A DNA stretch of 64,000 nucleotides from Streptomyces carminius (GCF_002794255.1 NZ_PGGW01000068.1:1-64000), one strand, 5' to 3'. Counted from the first letter of the stretch, positions 1-9,094 are shown. Notes: generated by a model not told the origin, from the letters alone. Numbers and translations: made by a program.

Positions 1-331
1 GTGGGGTGCCGGTTGTTCGGCGGGGCCGTGGGGGTGGCCGGGGCGCTGCCCGCCCCCGGTGTGCAGGGGTGTACTCCCTGGTGGGACCGGGGTGGCCTGC
101 GGGTGCGTCCGGAGCCGGGGCCGGTCCGTATCGGCTCCGGGCGGCCCTGTCGGGAGTGGGTTCGGTCCGGGGTGCGCGGCAGGCGGAGGAGGACATCCCG
201 GGGACGGGTCCGGGGCTGCCTCTCCCGGGGGCGGGTTCGGCCCGGGGCTGTGGGGGGTGTGGTCGGAGGAGCACCCCGGGAGTGGGCCTGGTCTGGAGCG
301 CAGGCACGGCGGTGGTGCACCCGGCGACGGC

Positions 332-351
332 GGGGAGGGGACGGGGAGGGG
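332..351 (+). other. potential G-quadruplex
   Basis: Four runs of four G separated by loops A, AC and A. This matches the standard intramolecular G4 pattern with very short loops. It lies about 250 bp upstream of the rplM promoter. Function is unknown. Confidence 0.5.
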
Positions 352-371
352 CGGCCGTTCCGGACACTCAA

Positions 372-433
372 GCGTTATTTGCGGCCAATGAGTGGGTGAC
401 AGAACGTGACACGATCACGGCCGTAAATAATGC
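372..433. repeat. 15-bp inverted repeat, AT-rich arms
   Basis: Arms 372-386 (GCGTTATTTGCGGCC) and 419-433 (GGCCGTAAATAATGC) are complementary over 15 positions. The two non-Watson-Crick positions are both G.U, so as RNA the stem is unbroken with a 32-nt loop. The AT content stands out from the surroundings. It could be a terminator-like structure of an upstream transcript or a protein-binding dyad. Confidence 0.5.
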
Positions 434-597
434 CGTCCGGAATGGTCGCCCCGGACCGGCCCCGACCCCAGCACCCACCCAACCCGCACCCCACACGACA
501 ACCGCACCCCGTGCCGGGTGCGCTACTGTGTGGTGGACGGTGCGTACCGTGTGTGCGGGCCGCCCGGGGGACGTCCCGGGTGGTGGACCGGGGTGTT

Positions 598-627
598 TTG
601 ACCCGTGTGGCGCAGGGCCGGTATCCT
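598..627 (+). promoter_or_regulatory. promoter of rplM-rpsI
   Basis: TTGACC (598-603), an 18-bp spacer and TATCCT (622-627) form a near-consensus principal-sigma (HrdB-type) promoter. Transcription would start near 634, leaving a leader of about 170 nt before the rplM start at 806. Confidence 0.7.
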
Positions 628-805
628 GCTGGTTCGTTGTGCGTATTGGCTTGCTCGTTCTCACGTGAGAGGCCGTTACGCCTGGTCCACCAGGACGATG
701 ACCAGCGACCCGCATCGGCTTGCGTCACCGACGCGTGGTCAGGGCTGTCGTGATCTCCGGTGACCTTGTCAGGAAACACTCACTGAAGAAGCGAAGGCTA
801 CGACC

Positions 806-1249
806 GTGCGTACGTACAGCCCCAAGCCCGGCGACATCCAGCGCCAGTGGCACGTCATCGACGCCACAGATGTCGTCCTGGGCCGTCTGGCCTCCCAGGC
901 CGCCACCCTTCTGAGGGGCAAGCACAAGCCGGTGTACGCGCCGCACGTTGACGCTGGTGACTTCGTCATCATCATCAACGCCGACAAGGTGCACCTCTCC
1001 GGCAACAAGCGGACCCAGAAGCTGGCCTACCGACACTCCGGCTACCCGGGTGGTCTGCGGTCCGTCCGCTACGACGACCTGCTGAAGAACAACCCCGAGA
1101 AGGCCGTGGAGAAGGCCGTCCGGGGCATGCTCCCGAAGAACACCCTGGGCCGTCAGATGCTCTCGAAGCTGAAGGTCTACGCGGGCGAGAACCACCCGCA
1201 CTCGGCTCAGCAGCCGGTCCCGTTCGAGATCACCCAGGTCGCGCAGTAG
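806..1249 (+). CDS. rplM: 50S ribosomal protein L13
   Basis: Large-subunit ribosomal protein that binds 23S rRNA early in 50S assembly. The 147-residue product has the usual family length and shows the WHVIDATDVVLGRLAS block (residues 15-30), YRHSGYPGGL (75-84) and GMLPKNTLGR (107-116), all hallmarks of L13. The start is GTG; the purine-rich stretch just upstream is only a fair ribosome-binding site. It lies 39 bp before rpsI, the near-universal L13-S9 pair, and is read from the promoter at 598-627. The roughly 170-nt leader is long enough for autogenous control by L13, known in other bacteria, but I see no defined leader motif. Confidence 0.98.
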   Translation: MRTYSPKPGDIQRQWHVIDATDVVLGRLASQAATLLRGKHKPVYAPHVDAGDFVIIINADKVHLSGNKRTQKLAYRHSGYPGGLRSVRYDDLLKNNPEKAVEKAVRGMLPKNTLGRQMLSKLKVYAGENHPHSAQQPVPFEITQVAQ

Positions 1250-1288
1250 TCCGGCCACCACCAAGACTGAAGAGAGCTGAGGAGAACC

Positions 1289-1801
1289 GTGGCCGAGACC
1301 ACCGCCGAGACCCCGATCGAAGAGGTCGAGCAGTACACCACCGAGACTCCCGAGACCCCCGAGGGTGCCGAGGAGTACTCCACCGAGTCCCTCGCGTCCC
1401 GTTTCGGTGAGCCGCAGCCGGGTGCCGGCACCGGGCGGCGCAAGAACGCCATCGCCCGCGTCCGCATCGTGCCGGGCACCGGTCAGTGGAAGATCAACGG
1501 CCGGACCCTGGAGGGGTACTTCCCCAACAAGGTGCACCAGCAGGAAGTCAACGAGCCCTTCAAGGTTCTGGAGCTGGACAACCGCTACGACGTCGTCGCC
1601 CGCATCAGCGGCGGCGGCATCTCCGGCCAGGCCGGCGCGCTGCGCCTGGGTGTGGCCCGTGCCCTGAACGAGGCGGACGTGGACAACAACCGCGGCCCGC
1701 TGAAGAAGGCCGGCTTCCTGACCCGTGACGCCCGCGCGGTCGAGCGCAAGAAGGCCGGTCTGAAGAAGGCCCGTAAGGGCACCCAGTACAGCAAGCGCTG
1801 A
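1289..1801 (+). CDS. rpsI: 30S ribosomal protein S9
   Basis: Small-subunit protein whose basic C-terminal tail reaches the ribosomal P site. The 170-residue product has a 40-50 residue acidic N-terminal extension rich in Glu/Thr, usual in actinobacterial S9. The conserved body follows: GRRKNAIARVRIVPGTG (about 50-66), INGRTLEGYFPN, and the terminal KKARKGTQYSKR tail. The start GTG follows a clear GAGGAGA-type site (CTGAGGAGAACC). Second gene of the rplM operon. A strong hairpin at 1859-1899 ends the unit. Confidence 0.98.
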   Translation: MAETTAETPIEEVEQYTTETPETPEGAEEYSTESLASRFGEPQPGAGTGRRKNAIARVRIVPGTGQWKINGRTLEGYFPNKVHQQEVNEPFKVLELDNRYDVVARISGGGISGQAGALRLGVARALNEADVDNNRGPLKKAGFLTRDARAVERKKAGLKKARKGTQYSKR

Positions 1802-1858
1802 TCCGCCGGGCTGTACCGGCCGGACCGCAGTGGCCCGGCTTTTCCGGCGGCCGCCGAT

Positions 1859-1899
1859 GAGCGCCCCGGCAGCACCGTCACGGTGCCGCCGGGGCGCTC
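1859..1899 (+). terminator. hairpin terminator of rplM-rpsI
   Basis: A 12-bp perfect outer stem (1859-1870 with 1888-1899), then one A.C mismatch, then a 6-bp inner stem (1872-1877 with 1881-1886) closing a TCA loop. There is no T-tract, as is common in Streptomyces. Confidence 0.75.
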
Positions 1900-2054
1900 G
1901 TCTACGATGCGGCGCCGGTGGCGAGTGCCCCGGCCGGGCGCCCCGTGCGGCGTGCCCGGTGCGCGACCGTTCCTTTTCCGCGGGCAAGGGGCGTATATCT
2001 GGATGATCCGGGTCGACGGCAGGCCCGGTCTTGCGAGAACTCGGAGGAACCACG

Positions 2055-3413
2055 GTGGCACGACTCTTCGGTACGGACGGTGTGCGCGGGGTCGCCAATG
2101 CCGACCTGACCGCCGAACTGGCGCTCGGTCTGTCGGTCGCGGCGGCGCACGTGCTCGCCGAGGCGGGTACGTTCGAGGGCCACCGGCCGGTGGCGGTGGT
2201 CGGACGGGATCCGCGCGCGTCCGGGGAGTTCCTGGAGGCCGCCGTGGTGGCCGGGCTGGCCAGCGCGGGTGTGGACGTGCTGCGGGTGGGCGTGCTGCCG
2301 ACCCCGGCCGTGGCGTACCTGACCGGCGCGCTCGGCGCCGACCTGGGCGTGATGCTCTCCGCCAGCCACAACCCCATGCCCGACAACGGCATCAAGTTCT
2401 TCGCCCGCGGCGGCCACAAACTGGCCGACGAGCTGGAGGACCGCATCGAGCGGGTCTACCGCGAGCACGCCTCCGGCGAGCCCTGGGACCGGCCGACGGG
2501 CGCCGGGGTCGGCCGGGTGAAGGACTACGACGAGGGCTTCGACAAGTACGTCGCGCACCTGATCGGGGTGCTGCCCAACCGGCTCGACGGGCTCAAGGTC
2601 GTCGTCGACGGCGCGCACGGCGCGGCGGCGCGGGTCTCCCCGGAGGCGTTCGCGCGGGCCGGTGCCGAGGTGATCCCCATCGCCACCGAGCCCGACGGCC
2701 TCAACATCAACGACGGTTGCGGCTCCACCCATCTGCAGGGGCTGCGCGCGGCCGTCGTGGAACACGGCGCCCAGCTGGGCGTGGCGCACGACGGCGACGC
2801 CGACCGCTGCCTGGCCGTGGACGCCGCCGGGAACGAGATCGACGGCGACCAGATCCTCAGCGTGCTGGCGCTGGGCATGCGGGAGGCCGGGACGCTGCGC
2901 GGGAACACCGTGGTGGCCACCGTGATGTCCAACCTCGGTTTCAAGCTCGCCATGGAGCGCGAGGGCGTCGGGCTGCTCCAGACGGCGGTCGGCGACCGCT
3001 ATGTGCTGGAGGAGATGAAGCGCGGCGGCTACTCGCTGGGCGGTGAGCAGTCCGGGCACGTCATCGTCCTGGACCACGCCACCACCGGCGACGGCACCCT
3101 GACCGGTCTGCTGCTGGCCGCCCGGGTGGCGGCCACCGGCCGGCCCCTGGCGGAGCTGGCGGGCGTCATGAAGCGGCTGCCGCAGGTGCTGATCAACGTG
3201 CCGGACGTGGACCGGAGCCGGGTCGGCTCCTCGGCCCGGGTGGCCGCCGCCGTGGAGGAGGCCGAGCGGGAGCTGGGCGAGACCGGCCGGGTGCTGCTGC
3301 GGCCCTCCGGCACCGAGCCGCTGGTGCGGGTGATGGTCGAGGCCGCCGATCTGGACCAGGCCCGCACGGTGGCCGGACGGCTGGCCGACGAGGTGAAGTC
3401 GGCGCTGGGCTGA
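2055..3413 (+). CDS. glmM: phosphoglucosamine mutase GlmM
   Basis: Interconverts glucosamine-6-phosphate and glucosamine-1-phosphate, the step between GlmS and GlmU towards UDP-GlcNAc for peptidoglycan. The 452-residue product begins ARLFGTDGVRG, carries the phosphoserine loop SASHNP (residues 102-107, catalytic Ser 104), the metal-binding DGDADRC motif and the C-terminal sugar-phosphate loop RPSGTEPLVRVM. The GTG start at 2055 is preceded by GGAGG eight bases upstream; the frame extends further but without a ribosome-binding site. The glmS partner lies 1.7 kb downstream beyond convergent coaA. Confidence 0.97.
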   Translation: MARLFGTDGVRGVANADLTAELALGLSVAAAHVLAEAGTFEGHRPVAVVGRDPRASGEFLEAAVVAGLASAGVDVLRVGVLPTPAVAYLTGALGADLGVMLSASHNPMPDNGIKFFARGGHKLADELEDRIERVYREHASGEPWDRPTGAGVGRVKDYDEGFDKYVAHLIGVLPNRLDGLKVVVDGAHGAAARVSPEAFARAGAEVIPIATEPDGLNINDGCGSTHLQGLRAAVVEHGAQLGVAHDGDADRCLAVDAAGNEIDGDQILSVLALGMREAGTLRGNTVVATVMSNLGFKLAMEREGVGLLQTAVGDRYVLEEMKRGGYSLGGEQSGHVIVLDHATTGDGTLTGLLLAARVAATGRPLAELAGVMKRLPQVLINVPDVDRSRVGSSARVAAAVEEAERELGETGRVLLRPSGTEPLVRVMVEAADLDQARTVAGRLADEVKSALG

Positions 3414-3454
3414 GGGGCGCGGCGCCGGGCACGGTCCGGGTACGGCGGTGGCCC

Positions 3455-3490
3455 CCGCGCGGGCGCGGCGCTTCGCGCGTGCCCGCGCGG
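3455..3490. terminator. hairpin between convergent glmM and coaA
   Basis: A 10-bp perfect stem (3455-3464 with 3481-3490) with a 16-nt GC-rich loop lies in the short gap between two convergent genes, so it could end transcription from both sides. Confidence 0.5.
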
Positions 3491-3540
3491 CCCGGCCGTG
3501 TGCCCGGGGCGGCGGGCCGGGCCGGAGGCCGAGCCGGAGG

Positions 3541-4602
3541 TCAGAGCTTGCGCAGCGACAGGCGCTGGACCTTGTGGTCCGGGCCCTTGCGCAGCACCAG
3601 TCCGGCGCGGCCCCGGGTCGGGAGGATGTTCTGCTCCAGGTTGGGCCGGTTGGTCGTGCGCCAGATCCCCCGCGCGTACTCCAGCGCCTCCTCCTCGGAC
3701 ACCTGGGTGTAGCGGCGGAAGTACGAGGACGGGTCCTGGAAGGCGGTCTCCCGCAGTTTCCGGAAGCGCCCCAGGTACCAGCGCTCGATGTCCTCGGTGC
3801 GCGCGTCCACGTAGACGGAGAAGTCGAAGCAGTCGGCGACCGCGAGCCGGGTGCGGCCGTCCTTGCCGGGCAGGGCGGGCTGGAGGACGTTCAGGCCCTC
3901 CACGATCAGGATGTCCGGGCGCCGCACGGTCAGGCGCTCACCGGGCACGATGTCGTAGATCAGATGCGAGTAGACGGGCGCGGTGACCTCCTCGCGGCCC
4001 GCCTTGACGTCCGCGACGAAGCGGGTCAGCGCGCGGCGGTCGTAGGACTCGGGGAAGCCCTTGCGGGACATCAGTCCGCGGCGGCCCAGCTCCGCGTTCG
4101 GCAGCAGGAAGCCGTCCGTGGTCACCAGCTCCACGCGCGGGTGCTCGGGCCAGCGGGCGAGCAGTGCCCGCAGCAGCCGCGCCACCGTGGACTTGCCGAC
4201 CGCCACACTGCCCGCGACCCCGATGACGAACGGCGTCCCGCGCTGGGCGCCGTGGCCGTCGCCCGCCGCGCCGAGGAAGGTGTTGAGCGCGCCGCGCAGT
4301 CCGTGGGCGGCGCCGACGTACAGGTTGAGCAGCCGGGACAGCGGCAGGTAGACGTCGCGCACCTCGTCCAGGTCGATGACGTCGCCCAGCCCGCGCAGCT
4401 CCTCCACCTCGGCGGCGGTCAGCGGCAGCGGGGTCCGCTCGCGCAGCGCGCTCCACTCGGCGCGGGAGAGGTCGACGAAGGGGCTCGCCTCGGCGGAGCG
4501 GACCCGGCGCTGCTGCGGTGCCCCGGAGGGGACGGCGGGGGAGGCGGAGGCGGCGGACGTGGGCACGGGGCCATTGTGGCCGGTCGGGGACGGCCGGCCC
4601 AT
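3541..4602 (-). CDS. coaA: type I pantothenate kinase CoaA
   Basis: Phosphorylates pantothenate in the first committed step of coenzyme A synthesis. The 353-residue frame has a low-complexity Ala/Ser/Pro N-terminus, then the conserved PFVDLSRAEW region, the Walker A loop GVAGSVAVGKST (about 128-139), TTDGFLLPN and the C-terminal SSYFRRY region of prokaryotic CoaA. Most family members are 310-330 residues, so the true start may be one of the internal codons near residue 13 to 30. No strong ribosome-binding site decides between them. Convergent with glmM. Confidence 0.93.
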   Translation of the reverse strand: MGRPSPTGHNGPVPTSAASASPAVPSGAPQQRRVRSAEASPFVDLSRAEWSALRERTPLPLTAAEVEELRGLGDVIDLDEVRDVYLPLSRLLNLYVGAAHGLRGALNTFLGAAGDGHGAQRGTPFVIGVAGSVAVGKSTVARLLRALLARWPEHPRVELVTTDGFLLPNAELGRRGLMSRKGFPESYDRRALTRFVADVKAGREEVTAPVYSHLIYDIVPGERLTVRRPDILIVEGLNVLQPALPGKDGRTRLAVADCFDFSVYVDARTEDIERWYLGRFRKLRETAFQDPSSYFRRYTQVSEEEALEYARGIWRTTNRPNLEQNILPTRGRAGLVLRKGPDHKVQRLSLRKL

Positions 4603-4913
4603 CGGCCGCCCGGTGTGAGAGTCGGCACAGTGGGGGCGGCGGGGAGGGCGTGTTCCCGGGAGGAGCGCGGCGGTGCGGTGGTCCGGTGCCGCTCCGGCCG
4701 GATACGGTCACCCGCGCGTTCACCGTACGGGTGTGCCGGTCCCGGCCCTCGCCGCGGCCCGCCGGGCGCCGGGGTGTCCCCTTCCGTTCCCCTCGGGCCC
4801 GACCCGCGTGCCCCGGCCCGGAGGAGGCTCCCGCGCCGTTCCCGTTCCGGCGCTTCCGCCCAGCTCACCGCCGTTGTGCGGCCGACGGCGCGCGGGCGGC
4901 CCACACCGCCCGG

Positions 4914-5087
4914 GTGTGGGCCGGACTCGTCGGGGAACCGCCCGGGGAGGACCTGGACGGCGACGCGTGCGGGGCGCCGGAGTGGAGGGGGGACCTCCCG
5001 CGTCCGGGGGGCCGGTACGCGGCCGCGTACCGGGAGGCGGCCGAGATCGTCGCCCGGGCCGCGGCACGCATCGCACGAGCCCGCTGA
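4914..5087 (+). CDS. possible small protein upstream of glmS
   Basis: Between coaA and glmS (4603-5123) one frame near the end looks protein-like. It holds about 57 residues with GLVGEPPGEDLDGD, then RPGGRYAAAYREAAEIVARAAARIARAR in two parts, an Ala-rich amphipathic helix. GTG 4914 is a candidate start but has no good ribosome-binding site, and the frame stays open further upstream. I do not recognise a family. The remainder of the gap, 4603-4913, shows no gene. Confidence 0.3.
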   Translation: MWAGLVGEPPGEDLDGDACGAPEWRGDLPRPGGRYAAAYREAAEIVARAAARIARAR

Positions 5088-5123
5088 CACCACTGGTGCC
5101 CTCCGCCCCTTAGGCTGCTCCGC

Positions 5124-6971
5124 ATGTGCGGAATCGTTGGTTATGTGGGAGGGCAGTCCGCCCTCGACGTTGTCATCGCGGGACTGAAGCGGTTGGAGTA
5201 CCGCGGTTACGACTCGGCGGGTGTCGCGGTCCTCGCCGACGGTGGCCTGGCCGCCGCGAAGAAGGCCGGGAAACTGGCCAATCTCGGCAAGGTGCTGGAC
5301 GAGCATCCGCTGCCGGCCGGCTCCACCGGAATCGGCCACACCCGGTGGGCCACGCACGGCGGGCCGACCGACGCCAACGCCCATCCGCACCTGGACAACT
5401 CCGGACGGGTCGCGGTCGTCCACAACGGCATCATCGAGAACTTCGCCGCGCTCCGTGCCGAGCTGGCCGAGCGCGGCCACGAGCTGACCTCCGAGACCGA
5501 CACCGAGGTCGTGGCCCACCTCCTCGCCGAGAACTTCTCCTCCTGCGGGGATCTGGCCGAGTCGATGCGCCAGGTGTGCCGCCGTCTGGAGGGCGCCTTC
5601 ACCCTCGTCGCGGTGCACGCCGACGAGCCGGACACCGTCGTCGGCGCACGGCGGAACTCGCCGCTGGTGGTCGGCGTCGGCGAGGGCGAGAACTTCCTCG
5701 CCTCCGACGTGGCCGCGTTCATCGCCCACACCCGTGAGGCCGTCGAGCTGGGCCAGGACCAGGTGGTGGAGCTGAGGCGGGACCGGGTCACCGTCACCGA
5801 CTTCGACGGCGCCCCCGCCGAGACCCGGGCCTACCACGTGGACTGGGACGCCTCGGCCGCCGAGAAGGGCGGCTACGACTACTTCATGCTCAAGGAGATC
5901 GCCGAGCAGCCCAAGGCGGTCGCCGACACCCTGCTGGGCCGCATCGACGAGGCCGGCCGGCTGGCGCTGGACGAGGTCCACATCCCCGACCACGTGCTGC
6001 GCGAGGTCAACAAGGTCGTCATCGTGGCCTGCGGCACCGCGTACCACGCCGGAATGATCGCCAAGTACGCCATCGAGCACTGGACGCGCGTCCCCTGCGA
6101 GACCGAGCTGGCCAGCGAGTTCCGCTACCGGGACCCGATCCTGGACCAGCGGACCCTGGTCATCGCCATCAGCCAGTCCGGCGAGACGATGGACACCCTG
6201 ATGGCCCTGCGCCACGCCCGCGAGCAGGGCGCCAAGGTGCTGGCCATCTGCAACACCAACGGCTCGACGATCCCGCGCGAGTCCGACGCGGTGCTCTACA
6301 CCCACGCCGGGCCCGAGGTGGCGGTCGCCTCCACCAAGGCGTTCCTCACCCAGCTGGTGGCCTGCTACCTGGTGGCCCTCTACCTGGGGCAGGTGCGCGG
6401 CACCAAGTGGGGCGACGAGATCGGCTCGGTGATCCGCGAGCTGTCGCAGATCGCCACCGAGGTCGACAAGGTCCTCGGCACGATGGAGCCGGTACGGGAG
6501 CTGGCGAGGTCTCTGGCGGACAAGAACACCGTTCTCTTCCTCGGCCGCCACGTGGGCTTCCCGGTCGCGCTGGAGGGCGCGCTCAAGCTCAAGGAGCTGG
6601 CGTACATGCACGCCGAGGGCTTCGCCGCCGGAGAGCTCAAGCACGGTCCGATCGCGCTGATCGAGGACGACCTGCCGGTGGTCGTGGTCGTCCCGTCGCC
6701 GCGCGGCCGGTCGGTGCTGCACGACAAGATCGTCTCCAACATCCAGGAGATCCGGGCCCGGGGCGCGCGGACCATCGTCATCGCCGAGGAGGGCGACGAC
6801 ACGGTCGTGCCGTACGCCGACCACCTGGTGCGCATCCCCGCCACCCCGACCCTGCTCCAGCCGCTGGTGGCCACCGTGCCGCTGCAGGTCTTCGCCTGCG
6901 AACTGGCCACCGCCCGCGGCAACGAGGTGGACCAGCCGCGCAACCTGGCCAAGTCGGTGACGGTGGAGTGA
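5124..6971 (+). CDS. glmS: glucosamine-fructose-6-phosphate aminotransferase GlmS
   Basis: Makes glucosamine-6-phosphate from fructose-6-phosphate and glutamine, the entry step to amino sugars and peptidoglycan. The product is 615 residues. The N-terminal nucleophile Cys is in MCGIVGYVG, and the glutaminase domain (about 1-235) has GHTRWATHG and HNGIIEN. Two SIS domains follow, with CGTAYHAGM and SQSGETMDT, and the C-terminus reads PRNLAKSVTVE. There is no Shine-Dalgarno site. A TAGGCT hexamer at 5111-5116 lies exactly 7 nt before the ATG, so the message is probably leaderless. Confidence 0.97.
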   Translation: MCGIVGYVGGQSALDVVIAGLKRLEYRGYDSAGVAVLADGGLAAAKKAGKLANLGKVLDEHPLPAGSTGIGHTRWATHGGPTDANAHPHLDNSGRVAVVHNGIIENFAALRAELAERGHELTSETDTEVVAHLLAENFSSCGDLAESMRQVCRRLEGAFTLVAVHADEPDTVVGARRNSPLVVGVGEGENFLASDVAAFIAHTREAVELGQDQVVELRRDRVTVTDFDGAPAETRAYHVDWDASAAEKGGYDYFMLKEIAEQPKAVADTLLGRIDEAGRLALDEVHIPDHVLREVNKVVIVACGTAYHAGMIAKYAIEHWTRVPCETELASEFRYRDPILDQRTLVIAISQSGETMDTLMALRHAREQGAKVLAICNTNGSTIPRESDAVLYTHAGPEVAVASTKAFLTQLVACYLVALYLGQVRGTKWGDEIGSVIRELSQIATEVDKVLGTMEPVRELARSLADKNTVLFLGRHVGFPVALEGALKLKELAYMHAEGFAAGELKHGPIALIEDDLPVVVVVPSPRGRSVLHDKIVSNIQEIRARGARTIVIAEEGDDTVVPYADHLVRIPATPTLLQPLVATVPLQVFACELATARGNEVDQPRNLAKSVTVE

Positions 6972-7032
6972 CGTCCCCGCTGCCGGGAACGGTGGTGCCG
7001 ACGGGGACGGCGGTGGCGGCGGGAGACCGCCG

Positions 7033-7401
7033 GTGATCGTCGGGGTGGGGATCGACGTGGCCGGGATCGACCGGTTCGCCGCCGCGCTGGCGCGGACCCC
7101 GCGGCTGGCCGACCGCCTGTTCGTCCCCGCCGAGCTGCTGCTGCCCGGCGGGGAGCGGCGCGGGCCGGCCTCCCTGGCGGCGCGGTTCGCCGCCAAGGAG
7201 GCCCTGGCCAAGGCGCTGGGCGCGCCGCCCGGCCTGCTGTGGACGGACGCCGAGGTGGTGGTGGACGGCGGCGGCCGGCCGTTTCTGCGGGTGACCGGCA
7301 CGGTCGCCGCCCGTGCGGCCGAGCTGGGGGTGCGCAACTGGCACCTCTCGCTCAGCCATGACGCGGGGGTGGCCTCGGCGGTGGTGATCGCCGAGGGGTG
7401 A
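7033..7401 (+). CDS. acpS: holo-[acyl-carrier-protein] synthase AcpS
   Basis: Transfers 4'-phosphopantetheine from CoA to the serine of acyl carrier proteins. The 122-residue product matches the family length and carries the two signature motifs, GVGIDVAGIDRF at the N-terminus (Mg-binding Asp) and FAAKEALAKALG around residue 55. GTG start at 7033 with GGGAG about seven bases upstream. It follows glmS by 61 bp and may be co-transcribed. The CoA pathway enzyme coaA is nearby on the other strand. Confidence 0.95.
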   Translation: MIVGVGIDVAGIDRFAAALARTPRLADRLFVPAELLLPGGERRGPASLAARFAAKEALAKALGAPPGLLWTDAEVVVDGGGRPFLRVTGTVAARAAELGVRNWHLSLSHDAGVASAVVIAEG

Positions 7402-7609
7402 GGGCTCCTCCCGGCGGGTCGCAGTGCCGGACGGCCGGGCCCGGTCGGTGCCGGGCCGCCGGGCCGTCCGCGGGCGCCTTCGCGGACCGGCCGTCCGCCG
7501 GCGCCGGGCCTCCGCACCTGCCGGAGACCGCTCCCGGCGCTCCTGCGGCGGCCGGAGGGCATCCCGGTTCGCCGGGATGTCCGGGCGGAGGGCGGTCAGA
7601 CTGTGGGAT

Positions 7610-9094
7610 ATGAGAGATGCCTACAGCGTGCGGACCGTACGAACCGCCGAGCGGGAGCTGATGGCCCGGCTGCCCCCGGGCACGCTGATGCGGCGTGCCG
7701 CCGCCGGACTGGCCGCCGCCTGCGCCGGGCTGCTGGGCCGGACGTACGGCACCCGGATCGTCCTGCTGGTGGGCAGCGGCGACAACGGCGGGGACGCCCT
7801 CTTCGCCGGGGCGCACCTGGCCCGGCGCGGCGCCGGGGTGCGGGCCGTGCTGCTCAGCCCGGAGAAGGCGCACGGGGCCGGGCTGGCCGCGCTGCGGGCG
7901 GCGGGCGGCCGGGCCGTGGCGGCACCGACCGCGCACACCGTGGTGGCGGGCGTGCCCGCCGATCTGCCCGCCCTGCTGCGGCGGGCGGACCTCGTGGTGG
8001 ACGGCATCGTCGGCATCGGCGGCCGGGGCGGGCTGCGGCCCGACGCGGTGGAGGTCCTCGGCGCCGTCCGGGAGGCCGGGGTGCCGGTCGTCGCCGTGGA
8101 CCTGCCCAGCGGGGTGGACGCCGACACCGGCGAGGTGCACGGGGTGGCGGTGCGGGCGGCGGCCACGGTCACCTTCGGCGCGTACAAGCCGGGACTGCTG
8201 GTCGACCCGGCGCGCGAGTACGCCGGGGCGGTGCGGCTGGTGGACATCGGGCTGGGCCCGTATCTGGAGGGGGCCGAACCGGTGGTGCGCGCCCCGCGGC
8301 ACGCGGACGTGGCCGCGCTGCTGCCCCGCCCGGCGGCCGAGAGCGACAAGTACCGGCGCGGGGTGGTCGGCATCGCCGCGGGCTCCGGGCGCTACCCGGG
8401 CGCGGCCGTGCTCGCCGTGGCGGGTGCGCTGCGGGGCGGGGCGGGCGCGGTGCGCTACGCCGGGTCCGCGGCCGGCGCGGTGGTCGCCCGTTTCCCCGAG
8501 ACGCTGGTGACCGAGGGCCCGCCGGGTGATGCGGGCCGGGTGCAGGCGTGGGTCGCCGGGCCGGGGCTGGGCGACGGGCCGGACGCCCGGCGGGCGGTGC
8601 GCGAGGTGCTGGCCTCGGACGTACCGGTGCTGCTGGACGCCGACGCGCTGGGCCTGGCGGACGCCGGGCAGGTCCGGGAGCGTACCGCGCCGACCCTGCT
8701 GACCCCGCACGCCGGGGAGGCGGCGCGGCTGCTGGGCCGGGCGCGCGAGGAGGTGGAGGCGGCGCGGCTGGCCTCGGTGCGGGAGCTGGCGCGGCGGTAC
8801 GGCGCGACGGTGCTGCTCAAGGGCTCCACCACGCTGGTCGCCCCGGCCCAGGGCCCGGAGGGGGAGCCGGTGCTGGCCAACCCCACCGGCACCGGCTGGC
8901 TGGCGACGGCCGGCAGCGGCGACGTCCTCTCCGGCCTGACCGGCTCGCTGCTCGCCGCCGGACTGACCGCGCCGGACGCGGCGGCGGCGGGCGCCTACCT
9001 CCACGGTCTGGCGGGTCGCCGGGCGGCCCCGCTGGTCAGCGCGCTGGATGTGGCGGACGCACTGCGCCCGGTGTGGCGGGATCTGGCACCGTGA
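7610..9094 (+). CDS. nnr: bifunctional NAD(P)HX epimerase/dehydratase
   Basis: Repairs hydrated NADH and NADPH: the N-terminal YjeF domain epimerises R- and S-NAD(P)HX, and the C-terminal ribokinase-like domain dehydrates S-NAD(P)HX using ADP. In the 494-residue product, VGSGDNGGDALFAGAHLARRG (split here: VGSGDNGGD, ALFAGAHLARRG) marks the epimerase half and AGSGDVLSGLTGSLLA near residue 440 the dehydratase half. The start ATG 7610 has no ribosome-binding site but a CAGACT hexamer (7597-7602) 7 nt upstream, suggesting a leaderless message. The 208-bp gap before it shows no gene. Confidence 0.93.
   Translation: MRDAYSVRTVRTAERELMARLPPGTLMRRAAAGLAAACAGLLGRTYGTRIVLLVGSGDNGGDALFAGAHLARRGAGVRAVLLSPEKAHGAGLAALRAAGGRAVAAPTAHTVVAGVPADLPALLRRADLVVDGIVGIGGRGGLRPDAVEVLGAVREAGVPVVAVDLPSGVDADTGEVHGVAVRAAATVTFGAYKPGLLVDPAREYAGAVRLVDIGLGPYLEGAEPVVRAPRHADVAALLPRPAAESDKYRRGVVGIAAGSGRYPGAAVLAVAGALRGGAGAVRYAGSAAGAVVARFPETLVTEGPPGDAGRVQAWVAGPGLGDGPDARRAVREVLASDVPVLLDADALGLADAGQVRERTAPTLLTPHAGEAARLLGRAREEVEAARLASVRELARRYGATVLLKGSTTLVAPAQGPEGEPVLANPTGTGWLATAGSGDVLSGLTGSLLAAGLTAPDAAAAGAYLHGLAGRRAAPLVSALDVADALRPVWRDLAP

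Larger units (their letters stand above)
1..597. other. upstream region without a recognised gene
   Basis: I see no credible protein here: the open frames are arginine/glycine/proline-rich in several frames at once, the usual look of non-coding high-GC DNA. The plus strand is very G-rich, including a four-run G-quadruplex motif at 332-351. An AT-richer patch at 372-433 forms an inverted repeat. The rplM promoter follows immediately. Confidence 0.6.

Noticed and set aside
1..399. Open frame from the window edge as a partial gene
   Set aside because: Arg/Gly/Ser-rich in three frames, no family motif, G-run-driven composition; reads as non-coding.
725..2446. Long minus-strand frame opposite rplM, rpsI and glmM
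   Set aside because: Mirror frame of real genes created by GC-rich third positions; no start signal and no motif.
4419..7562. Very long minus-strand frame opposite glmS and acpS
   Set aside because: Antisense shadow; the glmS frame has all catalytic motifs and normal codon use.
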